5,346 nucleotides of DNA from Abditibacteriota bacterium (lineage in GTDB: Bacteria; Armatimonadota; UBA5829). The stretch lies in assembly GCA_017959625.1 (NCBI GenBank), contig JAGDAG010000194.1, positions 1 to 5,346 of the forward strand. The letters run 5' to 3'. Position numbers and translations under genes: made by a program. How positions within the stretch are numbered: the first letter of the stretch is position 1; every line of letters begins with the position of its first letter. Positions 1 to 5,346 of the stretch are shown here, piece by piece. The notes beneath the pieces are model-generated. The model saw only the letters and a list, made by a program, of their open reading frames with translations, was not told the DNA's origin and did not search any database.

Positions 1-1393
1 AGCCGGCGTCCAGGCAGGAATAGCGGATGGTGGTCCTGAGGAGCCTGTAATAGTCCTCGGAAGGGGTCCATGCATCGTTTTCTCCCTGGTGCCACAAAAC
101 GGCACGGAAGCCGCCCTTCCCCAGCTGAAGCACTCTGTCGAGAAAATATCCGTAAAGCTCGGTACCGGGGCTCCACTGAGAGACGGAGGTGCCTCCGTGT
201 CCCGTGGAAGCAAAGCCTATGGGCACCCCGAATTCTTTATACAACAGATCCCCCAAAGCGGGATAAAAGGAACCGCCGCTGCTGCCGTCGTGGACCCCGA
301 TCATGGGGTCGTTTGCCGGCTGCCAGCGTTTTCCGTCGGTGCAGGACACCATGCCGCTTTCCTGCCGGGAACGGTCCGGCGAAGAGTTGGTGGCGTTGGA
401 CTGCCCGGCTCCCACGAACACCTCGCCTATGCCCACGTGGAGTATTTCGGTCTTTGCCGCCGTTTTTCCGTCTTTCAGGGCCTGCAGCTCCACCTTGTAC
501 CAGCCGCCGGCCCGCGCTTCGATCTCTTCGTCAAAGCTTTTTTCGGAAACCCTCACCGGCTTCCACTTGTCCGTATATTTTTCGCCGTTTGCGCTTTTGC
601 CGCTTATCCTGTATCGCACGGTGTCGAAGGGCACGTTCACCTTGCCGGATAGGCGCATATATCCCGCTTTCTTTGAAGTCCTCTGAAAAACCTGCCAGTC
701 TGCGGGGCTGTTTACCGTGATGGGAAAAAGGTCCTCATCGCCGCTTTCGGGATATCTCAGAGCGTAAGCCGCGTCCGAAAGAGCCTTGTCAAAGGCCGCA
801 GGCTCTATGCTCGCGCTTGCAACGGTCCCTTTTTTGTTGGTAAAGCGCAGCGCCCGGAGAACGGAGGTATCGAATATCTCCGCATCTCCCTTTACGCGCA
901 CCGCTCCCCCCCGGGTCAAAAGAGTGTACGATCCCGCGGGAAGCCCGCCTTTTATGCCGTATTTCCATCCTGTATCGGAAACGGCGCCCACAAAGTTCCG
1001 GGAAAGGATCGTATGAAAAACGAAGCTGTCGCAGCCGCCGTTGGTCACCTTTATCACCACTTTTTCCGGTTCAAAGACGTATTCCACGCTTCCCGCGGCG
1101 GCATTTGACGAAATTATGCTGTTTCCGTCTTTCTCCACGCTGTCGGCGATATACACCAGACCGGGAACGTTGTAATAGCCGTATATTACGGCGGTGTATT
1201 TGTTTTCCACCACCTCCACTCCGCCCATCACAAGGCTTTCCAGAAAACCGAAATACGAATTGATTTTTGCTTCATAGACCGGGGTCCTGACTATATACCC
1301 CCTGTCGCCCTGCTTTTCGAAGGTCTGGGCAAAAACTCCGCCGCAGAACGAAACCGAAAGCAAAACTATAGTCAAATACAATAACAGTCTCAT
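1..1393 (-). CDS. Secreted SGNH/SASA-type carbohydrate esterase, paralog A (3' end beyond window)
   Basis: Likely a secreted hydrolase of the sialate O-acetylesterase/CE6-like superfamily, removing acyl esters from glycans; the exact substrate cannot be read from sequence. The frame is open from ATG at 1393 to position 1 (464 codons); by comparison with paralog B about 84 C-terminal residues are missing. Residues 1-22 form a signal peptide (short basic start, hydrophobic core, VFA before Q23). Residues 23-230 are a beta-rich domain I do not recognise. WQVFQRT starts at 233 and GGWYK ends the middle beta domain at 300. The catalytic domain shows GEVFVGAGQSN with nucleophile Ser332, ASTGHGG at 395-401 and HQGEND at 435-440, where the paralogs have HQGESD. 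The final His motif lies outside the window. The start is supported by a Shine-Dalgarno overlapping the stop of paralog B. From residue 291 to the edge it aligns with B without gaps. Fold confident, substrate unknown. Confidence 0.9.
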   Translation of the reverse strand, partial: MRLLLYLTIVLLSVSFCGGVFAQTFEKQGDRGYIVRTPVYEAKINSYFGFLESLVMGGVEVVENKYTAVIYGYYNVPGLVYIADSVEKDGNSIISSNAAAGSVEYVFEPEKVVIKVTNGGCDSFVFHTILSRNFVGAVSDTGWKYGIKGGLPAGSYTLLTRGGAVRVKGDAEIFDTSVLRALRFTNKKGTVASASIEPAAFDKALSDAAYALRYPESGDEDLFPITVNSPADWQVFQRTSKKAGYMRLSGKVNVPFDTVRYRISGKSANGEKYTDKWKPVRVSEKSFDEEIEARAGGWYKVELQALKDGKTAAKTEILHVGIGEVFVGAGQSNATNSSPDRSRQESGMVSCTDGKRWQPANDPMIGVHDGSSGGSFYPALGDLLYKEFGVPIGFASTGHGGTSVSQWSPGTELYGYFLDRVLQLGKGGFRAVLWHQGENDAWTPSEDYYRLLRTTIRYSCLDAG

Positions 1394-1399
1394 TCGCGG

Positions 1400-1405
1400 C
1401 TTCCT
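1400..1405 (-). promoter_or_regulatory. Shine-Dalgarno of esterase A, overlapping the stop codon of esterase B
   Basis: On the minus strand the sequence reads AGGAAG followed by six bases (CCGCGA) and ATG. The first two bases of the ribosome site are the last two of the TAG stop of esterase B at 1406-1404. This fixes the start of A at 1393 and suggests translational coupling: ribosomes finishing B are placed directly at the A start. Confidence 0.75.
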
Positions 1406-3050
1406 ACTTTATACACTCGTTTATATAGGGGATCAGCTTTTCCGCCCACATTTCCCCGTGCTTCTTGAGGCCTTTTGCGTTAAAATGGGCTGCTATGCCC
1501 CCCAGGTCCCTGTATTCCCTGTGGAGAGTGTCCGTGTCGGGGCCGGGAAGGGCCAGGCCTTCGTCCCAGAGCCTCTGATGCACCTTGCGGGGATTCTCCC
1601 AGGACATATGGTCGGGATTATGATAGCTCACCTTGGCCACGAACCAGGGGAACTGCCAGCCGGCGTCCAGCCTGGAATAGCGGATAAGGGTCTTCATGCC
1701 CCGGAACATATATTCCGTGTCGGTGGTGGCGTCGCTCTCTCCCTGGTGCCACAACACGGCCCGGAAACCGCCCCTGCCCAGCTGACGCACCCGGGCCATA
1801 AAAAACTCGTAAAACTCGCCGCCGGGCTGCCACTGGCTCACAACGGAGCCGCCGTGGCCCGTGGAGGCGATGCCTACGGGCACCCCGAACTCCTTATATA
1901 CGGCGTCGCCGAAGGCGGGATAGTAGCTTCCGCCGGTGCTTTTGTCGTGGCAGCCGATCATGGGATCGTCGCCTTTGACCCAGCGGAAACCGTCGGTGCA
2001 GGACACCATGCCGGTCTCTGTGCCGATCTTATCCAGAGAGCTGTTGGTGGAATTCGACTGCCCCGCGCCCACGAACACCTCGCCTATGCCCACGCGCTCC
2101 AGAGTCACGGCAGCAGTCTGCTTTTTGTCTTTTTCTGCTTTGACCTCCACCTTGTACCAGCCGCCGGCGTAGCCGGGGACCTTTTCTTCAAAGGTGCCGG
2201 AATACGCGTTAGCCCTGAGGGGCTTCCATTCGCCGGAATACTTTTTGCCGTTGATGCCCTTGCCGGATATCCTGTAATACACTTTGTCAAAGGGGACGTT
2301 CACCTTGCCGGAAAAGAAAAAGAAGCCGTTGTATTTATCCGTGCGCTGGAAAACCTGCCAGTCCACGGGGGAAAACATCACTATGTCTCCCTCTTCTTCA
2401 TAGTTTTCCATGTCAAAGGCCGCTCTGTAGGCGGCAAGGGAGTCTCCGTCCGCCATGGAAGCGGCTCTGAAGGTAAGGCTCTTGACGCTGCCGTCTCCGC
2501 ATTCGAAACGCACAGTCTGGCCAAGGGCGGAATCCGAAATGGGCACGGCGTCGCCTTCCGTTTCAAAAGCCCGGGACATGCTTATCCATTTATATGCGCC
2601 CGGGGTCCCGTCGAAGGGTATCTTCCGGCTCCCGGAGCCCCGTATCCCCAGTACCACATCATAATTGAGGGCCATAAAATAGTTGAAGCCCACCTTGGGA
2701 TTGCCCGTGGCCTTTACCGTTACGGTATCGGGGCCGAAGATGTATTCCACGTCGCCCACGTAAGACTTGCTTATGACTCTGTTGCCTTCCAGAAAGACCT
2801 CGTCCGCCACCACGGAATACATGCCCGGCGCCATATAATATGACGTCAGCACTCCCGAAGACCTGTTTTCGAAAACCTCGACGCCGCTGATTTCCAGGCT
2901 CACCAGATAACCGGTGGTGGCTTCGATACGGGCATTGTAGTTGTCGCCCTTTATGATATAGCCCTTGCCTCCGGAGGCGGTTATGGTCTGCGCCCACGCT
3001 CCCATAGACAACAGGGCAAGAAACACTATGAAAAGAAATCTGAGTATCAT
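1404..3050 (-). CDS. Secreted SGNH/SASA-type carbohydrate esterase, paralog B (complete, 548 aa)
   Basis: The only complete copy of the three. Predicted to be exported and to hydrolyse ester groups, probably acetyl, on polysaccharide or glycan (inference from the sialate O-acetylesterase/CE6-like fold). Residues 1-20 are a signal peptide ending AWA before Q21. Residues 21-228 form a beta-rich domain of unknown role. Residues 229-320 are a middle beta domain opening with DWQVFQRT and containing AGGWYK at 295-300. The hydrolase domain spans about 321-548: GIGEVFVGAGQSN with nucleophile Ser332, ASTGHGG near 395-401, LWHQGESD at 433-440, and RDLGGIAAHF with Asp515 and His522 as likely acid and base. 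The usual DxxH spacing is absent. The start at 3050 follows GGGGAG with a 5-base spacer, and the gene has its own promoter upstream. It is the first gene of an operon with paralog A, 10 bases downstream. Sialate specificity is not implied by the family name; xylan or other acetylated glycans are equally possible. Confidence 0.93.
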   Translation of the reverse strand: MILRFLFIVFLALLSMGAWAQTITASGGKGYIIKGDNYNARIEATTGYLVSLEISGVEVFENRSSGVLTSYYMAPGMYSVVADEVFLEGNRVISKSYVGDVEYIFGPDTVTVKATGNPKVGFNYFMALNYDVVLGIRGSGSRKIPFDGTPGAYKWISMSRAFETEGDAVPISDSALGQTVRFECGDGSVKSLTFRAASMADGDSLAAYRAAFDMENYEEEGDIVMFSPVDWQVFQRTDKYNGFFFFSGKVNVPFDKVYYRISGKGINGKKYSGEWKPLRANAYSGTFEEKVPGYAGGWYKVEVKAEKDKKQTAAVTLERVGIGEVFVGAGQSNSTNSSLDKIGTETGMVSCTDGFRWVKGDDPMIGCHDKSTGGSYYPAFGDAVYKEFGVPVGIASTGHGGSVVSQWQPGGEFYEFFMARVRQLGRGGFRAVLWHQGESDATTDTEYMFRGMKTLIRYSRLDAGWQFPWFVAKVSYHNPDHMSWENPRKVHQRLWDEGLALPGPDTDTLHREYRDLGGIAAHFNAKGLKKHGEMWAEKLIPYINECIK

Positions 3051-3055
3051 ATAAA

Positions 3056-3061
3056 CTCCCC
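3056..3061 (-). promoter_or_regulatory. Shine-Dalgarno of esterase B
   Basis: The minus strand reads GGGGAG, then TTTAT, then the ATG at 3050. The spacing of five bases is on the short side of normal. It supports the start that also gives a well-formed signal peptide. Confidence 0.75.
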
Positions 3062-3064
3062 GAT

Positions 3065-3076
3065 AATAACGTTATT
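3065..3076. promoter_or_regulatory. 12-bp perfect palindrome at the B transcript start, candidate operator
   Basis: The sequence AATAACGTTATT is a perfect inverted repeat with no spacer. It begins about nine bases after the -10 box of the B promoter, so it covers roughly +2 to +13 of the predicted transcript and ends just before the ribosome site. This is a position where a dimeric repressor could block initiation. The stem is AT-rich and has no loop, so an RNA hairpin or terminator is unlikely. No regulator gene lies in the window, so the operator reading is inference. Confidence 0.35.
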
Positions 3077-3084
3077 GCAATACT

Positions 3085-3113
3085 ATTATACAACAGGGAT
3101 GGTTTTATTACAA
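3085..3113 (-). promoter_or_regulatory. Sigma70-type promoter of the esterase B-A operon
   Basis: On the minus strand there is TTGTAA at 3113-3108 (four of six matches to TTGACA), a 17-base spacer, and a perfect TATAAT at 3090-3085. Initiation is expected near 3078, giving a leader of about 28 bases that carries the palindrome and the Shine-Dalgarno. The box lies about 20 bases past the terminator of the pilin-like gene, so the esterase pair is transcribed separately from it. Confidence 0.7.
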
Positions 3114-3134
3114 CAAAGCAGGCGGAAGGAGATC

Positions 3135-3166
3135 AAAAAAAAAACAGGGCTCAAAAGAGCCCTGTT
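3135..3166 (-). terminator. Rho-independent terminator of the pilin-like gene
   Basis: A 10-bp perfect stem (AACAGGGCTC at 3143-3152 pairing with GAGCCCTGTT at 3157-3166) closes a four-base loop. On the minus strand it is followed by an uninterrupted run of T: ten in total, the first two within the stem. It starts 13 bases after the TAA of the pilin-like gene. There is no T run on the plus-strand side, so it works in one direction only. Confidence 0.93.
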
Positions 3167-3179
3167 CAAAGTATCGTTA

Positions 3180-3950
3180 TTAGTAAGATACGTCGGTATC
3201 AGCCAGAGTGTAGTAGTCCGGGTTGCTGGCCAGGTCGGTGCGATCCCAGAACTTAGGCCAGTTCGGGTCGGTAGGATACTGGATAGGACAAATCTGGGAG
3301 ATAGGCATGATCTTGGCATGGCCGTCGGCAAAAGTAGAAGTTCTCTTCTGCTCGGTTCCCTTTTTCTTGAAGTGGAAGTCGGAGCCTTCATGGATGATCA
3401 TGGTGTTGGCAGGCTTCTTGAAGCAAGCTATAGGCACACCGGTGTTGGCGGGGCATTCCGACAGACAGTTAGGGCAGCTTCCGCCCCAGGCGCCGATGTT
3501 GGCGGTGGCGATCCAGTGTCTCAGCCAGTAGGAGCTGAGGCGCTTGCCGTTGGACGTATTGGTCGAAGTGGTGACGGTAGCGTCAACGGAAGAATCGGAA
3601 GGGCATTCGAACAGCTTCTTGTTCTTTACGTAGGGCTGCAGTACGCCAACGTAGGAGTACTGGTCGCTGGGATAGGTGGTTCCGCCATAGTTGGCAGCAA
3701 GCCAGCCCTGGAAGTACTGAGCGCCGGAAGGATAGCCGAGGTTCTTGAGCTCGTTGCGGCAGGGAAGGACTTCGTCCCAGTCGGAAAGATACATGTTAAG
3801 AGCAAGACCGATCTGCTTCATGTTGCTGAGGCACTGGGTCTGTCTTGCCTTTTCTCTTGCCTGTGCGAAAACAGGGAAAAGAATGGCTGCCAGAATGGCG
3901 ATGATCGCGATTACGACCAAGAGTTCGATGAGTGTAAAACCTTTCTTCAT
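3180..3950 (-). CDS. Type IV pilin-like / type II secretion pseudopilin-like protein with prepilin N-terminus (256 aa)
   Basis: Predicted to be inserted in the inner membrane and processed by prepilin peptidase, then possibly assembled into a pilus or pseudopilus or left as a membrane-anchored surface protein. The class III signal is MKKG|FTLIE, with cleavage after Gly4, methylatable Phe5 and Glu9, followed by a hydrophobic helix at about 5-29. FPVFAQAREKARQ and CLSNMKQIGLALNMY are typical of the large DUF1559/pseudopilin-like families. The C-terminal part holds TFADGHAKI at 205-213, resembling the end of the H-X9-DG processing-associated motif, but Thr replaces His ten residues before the Asp. 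Eight cysteines are present, including C-x2-C-x3-C at 159, 162 and 166. ATG at 3950 is chosen over longer frames because AAGGAG lies six bases upstream and because it yields the short basic leader of prepilins. The gene has its own promoter and a strong terminator, so it is monocistronic. Its partner machinery is not in the window. Confidence 0.93.
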   Translation of the reverse strand: MKKGFTLIELLVVIAIIAILAAILFPVFAQAREKARQTQCLSNMKQIGLALNMYLSDWDEVLPCRNELKNLGYPSGAQYFQGWLAANYGGTTYPSDQYSYVGVLQPYVKNKKLFECPSDSSVDATVTTSTNTSNGKRLSSYWLRHWIATANIGAWGGSCPNCLSECPANTGVPIACFKKPANTMIIHEGSDFHFKKKGTEQKRTSTFADGHAKIMPISQICPIQYPTDPNWPKFWDRTDLASNPDYYTLADTDVSY

Positions 3951-3956
3951 TGGTTT

Positions 3957-3962
3957 CTCCTT
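3957..3962 (-). promoter_or_regulatory. Shine-Dalgarno fixing the pilin-like start
   Basis: The minus strand reads AAGGAG, then AAACCA, then ATG at 3950. This near-perfect site, together with the four-residue prepilin leader, rules out the longer in-frame start at 4127. Confidence 0.85.
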
Positions 3963-3981
3963 GTATGATTTGTACATTTTG

Positions 3982-4010
3982 ATTATACACTTTAACAGAC
4001 AAAAATGCAA
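3982..4010 (-). promoter_or_regulatory. Sigma70-type promoter of the pilin-like gene
   Basis: On the minus strand there is TTGCAT at 4010-4005 (a weak -35 with TTG conserved), a 17-base spacer, and a perfect TATAAT at 3987-3982. Transcription would begin near 3975, leaving a leader of about 25 bases that contains the AAGGAG ribosome site. The -10 and spacer match the B promoter, which suggests both use the housekeeping sigma factor. Confidence 0.7.
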
Positions 4011-4034
4011 GGGGGTTTGTTCCCGCCGTTTTTG

Positions 4035-4069
4035 AAAAAAGAAAAATTTATTCCGGCGCGGCTCCGGAA
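4035..4069 (-). terminator. Probable rho-independent terminator downstream of esterase D
   Basis: TTCCGG (4051-4056) and CCGGAA (4064-4069) form a six-bp stem with a seven-base loop. Reading on the minus strand it is followed by a T-rich tract: one T, three A, five T, a C and six T. The stem is short and the T tract begins with an AAA interruption, so it is weaker than the terminator at 3135-3166. It lies about 110 bases after the stop of D and about 25 bases before the -35 of the pilin-like promoter, which suits the end of the D transcript. Confidence 0.55.
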
Positions 4070-4142
4070 ACGACCTGCGTGACGGGAGAAAACGCCTTTC
4101 TGCGACGGCCCGTAAAACGGATATCAAAACCGGCTCCCTCCC

Positions 4143-4174
4143 CCGTCGATCCTCCGCAAAACGACGGTTGCGGA
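4143..4174. repeat. Two interleaved inverted repeats just after the esterase D stop
   Basis: CCGTCG at 4143-4148 pairs with CGACGG at 4162-4167, and TCCGCAA at 4153-4159 pairs with TTGCGGA at 4168-4174. The arms alternate, so the two stems cannot both form as simple hairpins; they are either alternatives or a tight pseudoknot. No T run follows on the minus strand, so this is not a standard terminator. It could protect the 3' end of the D transcript or be chance in GC-rich sequence. Confidence 0.35.
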
Positions 4175-4179
4175 TGAGT

Positions 4180-5346
4180 TTACAGCGTCTTGTCTATAAA
4201 CGGGATCAGCTTTTCCGCCCACAGCTCCGCGTGGTTCCTGAGGCCCTTGGGGCTGAAGTGGATGCCGGCTCCGTCCATGTCTCTGTTGTCGCCGGTAAGG
4301 ACGTCGGTATCCGGGCCTTCAAAGGCCGCCCCGTCCGCCCATATCATCTGCTGGGCCTCCCTGATAAGGGGCCAGGAAGGGTTTTCCGCGCTGTGGTAGC
4401 TCACCTTTGCCACGAACCAGGGGATGTGCCAGCCCGCCTCTCTTCTGGAAGACTCTATAAGCAGCTTCATCTTGCGGAAAGCAACGTCCGTCGGGGTGTT
4501 GAAGTCGCTTTCCCCCTGGTGCCACAGCACGGCCCGGAAGCCGCTCCTGCCCAGCTGATACACCCTGGTCATAAACCATTTGTAGAGCTGTTCCTCGTTG
4601 GCCCACTGTTCCAGGGTGGTGCCGCCGTGGCCCGTGGAAGCAAAGGCTATGGGCACGTTGTATTTTTTGTAGAGCATGTCCCCAAGAGCGGGATAGTAGC
4701 TGCCGCCGCCGGAGCCGTCGTGGACCCCCGGCATGGGGTCATCGCAGAGCCGCCAAGCGACGCCGTCGGTGGTGACGGTCATTCCCGAGTACTGTTTGAT
4801 GGGGAACTGTCCGCTGTTGGTGGCGTTGGACTGGCCCGCCCCCACGAACACTTCTCCCACGCCCACGCGCTCAACTCCCGCCAAAGCGCCGTCAGGGGTC
4901 TTTACCTCAAGGGTATACCAGCCTCCCGCCGGCGCGGGGATATATCCGGAAAAGGTCCCCTCCCGCACTGGGAAAGCCACGGTCTTCGAAAACCCGTTTC
5001 CCAGGGCGTCGGTACCGGAAAGGACAGCCTCCGCAGGGCCGGTGGCCGCTTTGCCGGCCACGTATACGCTGCCGTTTGCGGCATCCTGCCGCTGGAACAC
5101 CTGCCATTCGGCGGGGGAATACAGGGACAGTGGCCCCTCTCCGGGGCCCGCGGGATAAACTGCCTTATATACTTCGTCCAGTTCCCCGGCGGTCAGCTCC
5201 GCGGGGGCAAAGGTCAGCTCCTTTTCGGCGCCCTGCTCCAGTATGCCCGTGTCAAAAAAGGCGAACCTGCAGACGGGCGGCGTATGGATCGCGAGATCCC
5301 CCGAGGTCCGGATGGCGGAATCCCGGTAAGCCCAGGTATATTCCCC
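4180..5346 (-). CDS. SGNH/SASA-type carbohydrate esterase, paralog D (5' end beyond window)
   Basis: The third paralog of the A/B family, with 388 residues visible and no start in the window. The first visible residues (GEYTW) align with about residue 154 of A and 150 of B, so roughly 150 N-terminal residues, presumably including a signal peptide, are missing. Numbering from the window edge, the rest of the beta-rich N-domain occupies about 1-77, and EWQVFQR near 80-86 opens the middle beta domain ending with GGWY. The hydrolase domain has VGAGQSN with nucleophile Ser173, ASTGHGG, LWHQGESD with His276 to Asp281, and RDMDGAGIHF with Asp356 and His363 as the likely acid and base. It ends DKTL, as a compact C-terminus like that of B. 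An internal GTG near 5100 is inside the domain and is not the start. The gene probably ends at the terminator at 4035-4069. It is more distant from A and B than they are from each other, for example in the segment after GQSN. Substrate unknown. Confidence 0.9.
   Translation of the reverse strand, partial: GEYTWAYRDSAIRTSGDLAIHTPPVCRFAFFDTGILEQGAEKELTFAPAELTAGELDEVYKAVYPAGPGEGPLSLYSPAEWQVFQRQDAANGSVYVAGKAATGPAEAVLSGTDALGNGFSKTVAFPVREGTFSGYIPAPAGGWYTLEVKTPDGALAGVERVGVGEVFVGAGQSNATNSGQFPIKQYSGMTVTTDGVAWRLCDDPMPGVHDGSGGGSYYPALGDMLYKKYNVPIAFASTGHGGTTLEQWANEEQLYKWFMTRVYQLGRSGFRAVLWHQGESDFNTPTDVAFRKMKLLIESSRREAGWHIPWFVAKVSYHSAENPSWPLIREAQQMIWADGAAFEGPDTDVLTGDNRDMDGAGIHFSPKGLRNHAELWAEKLIPFIDKTL

Noticed and set aside
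1341..1393. Lipoprotein signal in esterase A because of Cys17
   Set aside because: The residue before the Cys is Phe and the cysteine falls inside the hydrophobic core; a normal signal peptidase I site after VFA fits better.
1458..2843. Plus-strand open frame of 461 codons opposite esterase B
   Set aside because: It is fully antisense to a gene with clear domains, has no family motif, and is explained by the codon bias of the opposite strand. A similar antisense frame occurs over A at 89-652, and the two resemble each other only because the sense genes do.
3143..3166. Bidirectional terminator or small RNA at the 10-bp hairpin
   Set aside because: The run of T is only on the minus-strand side, and no separate promoter drives a plus-strand transcript into it.
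3075..3968. Plus-strand open frame of 297 codons opposite the pilin-like gene
   Set aside because: It lies across the real gene, its terminator and its ribosome site, and shows no recognisable motif.
3951..4127. 59-codon N-terminal extension of the pilin-like gene to a start at 4127
   Set aside because: It would bury the prepilin leader inside the protein and run through the promoter and ribosome site; the ATG at 3950 has a near-ideal Shine-Dalgarno.
5098..5100. GTG as the start of esterase D
   Set aside because: The codon is the Val of the conserved WQVFQR segment, and the frame upstream to 5346 aligns with the N-terminal domain of A and B.
1..5346. CRISPR array, tRNA, insertion sequence or phage genes
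   Set aside because: I saw no regular short repeats with spacers, no cloverleaf, no transposase motif and no flanking direct or inverted element ends. The repeated stretches are homologous coding sequence of the esterase paralogs.

Overview
The window carries four protein genes, all on the minus strand. Three are paralogous secreted esterases of the SGNH/SASA (sialate O-acetylesterase / CE6-like) type, and the fourth is a type IV pilin-like (pseudopilin) protein. Both outer esterase genes run off the window edges. The pilin-like N-terminus (MKKGFTLIELL followed by FPVFAQAREKARQ and CLSNMKQIGLA) is the form I associate with Armatimonadota and related lineages that carry many pseudopilin-like proteins. 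A moderately GC-rich armatimonadete-like bacterium is therefore the best guess, but it is an inference from one protein.

Layout in the direction of transcription (high to low coordinates). (1) Positions 5346-4180: C-terminal about 388 residues of esterase D, whose 5' end lies outside the window. (2) Positions 4179-3951: an intergenic stretch with two interleaved inverted repeats, a probable rho-independent terminator for D (4035-4069) and a sigma70-type promoter for the pilin gene (3982-4010). (3) Positions 3950-3180: the pilin-like gene, ended by a very clear rho-independent terminator (3135-3166). (4) Positions 3113-3085: a second sigma70-type promoter with a consensus -10, followed by a 12-bp perfect palindrome at the expected transcript start. 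(5) Positions 3050-1404: esterase B, complete at 548 aa. (6) Positions 1393-1: esterase A, 464 codons visible and open at the window edge. It starts 10 bases after the stop of B, and its Shine-Dalgarno overlaps that stop, so B and A form a coupled operon.

Esterases A and B both begin with a signal peptide. All three esterases share one architecture: a beta-rich N-terminal domain of about 230 residues that I do not recognise, a middle beta domain opening with WQVFQR and ending with GGWY, and a C-terminal hydrolase domain with GQSN, GHGG, HQGE and a terminal HF motif. They probably remove acetyl (or similar) esters from complex glycans outside the cytoplasm, and the duplication suggests diversified substrates. 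Nothing ties the pilin-like protein to them functionally except position; it has its own promoter and terminator.

I saw no tRNA, rRNA, CRISPR array, insertion sequence or plus-strand gene. The long plus-strand open frames are antisense shadows of the esterases.
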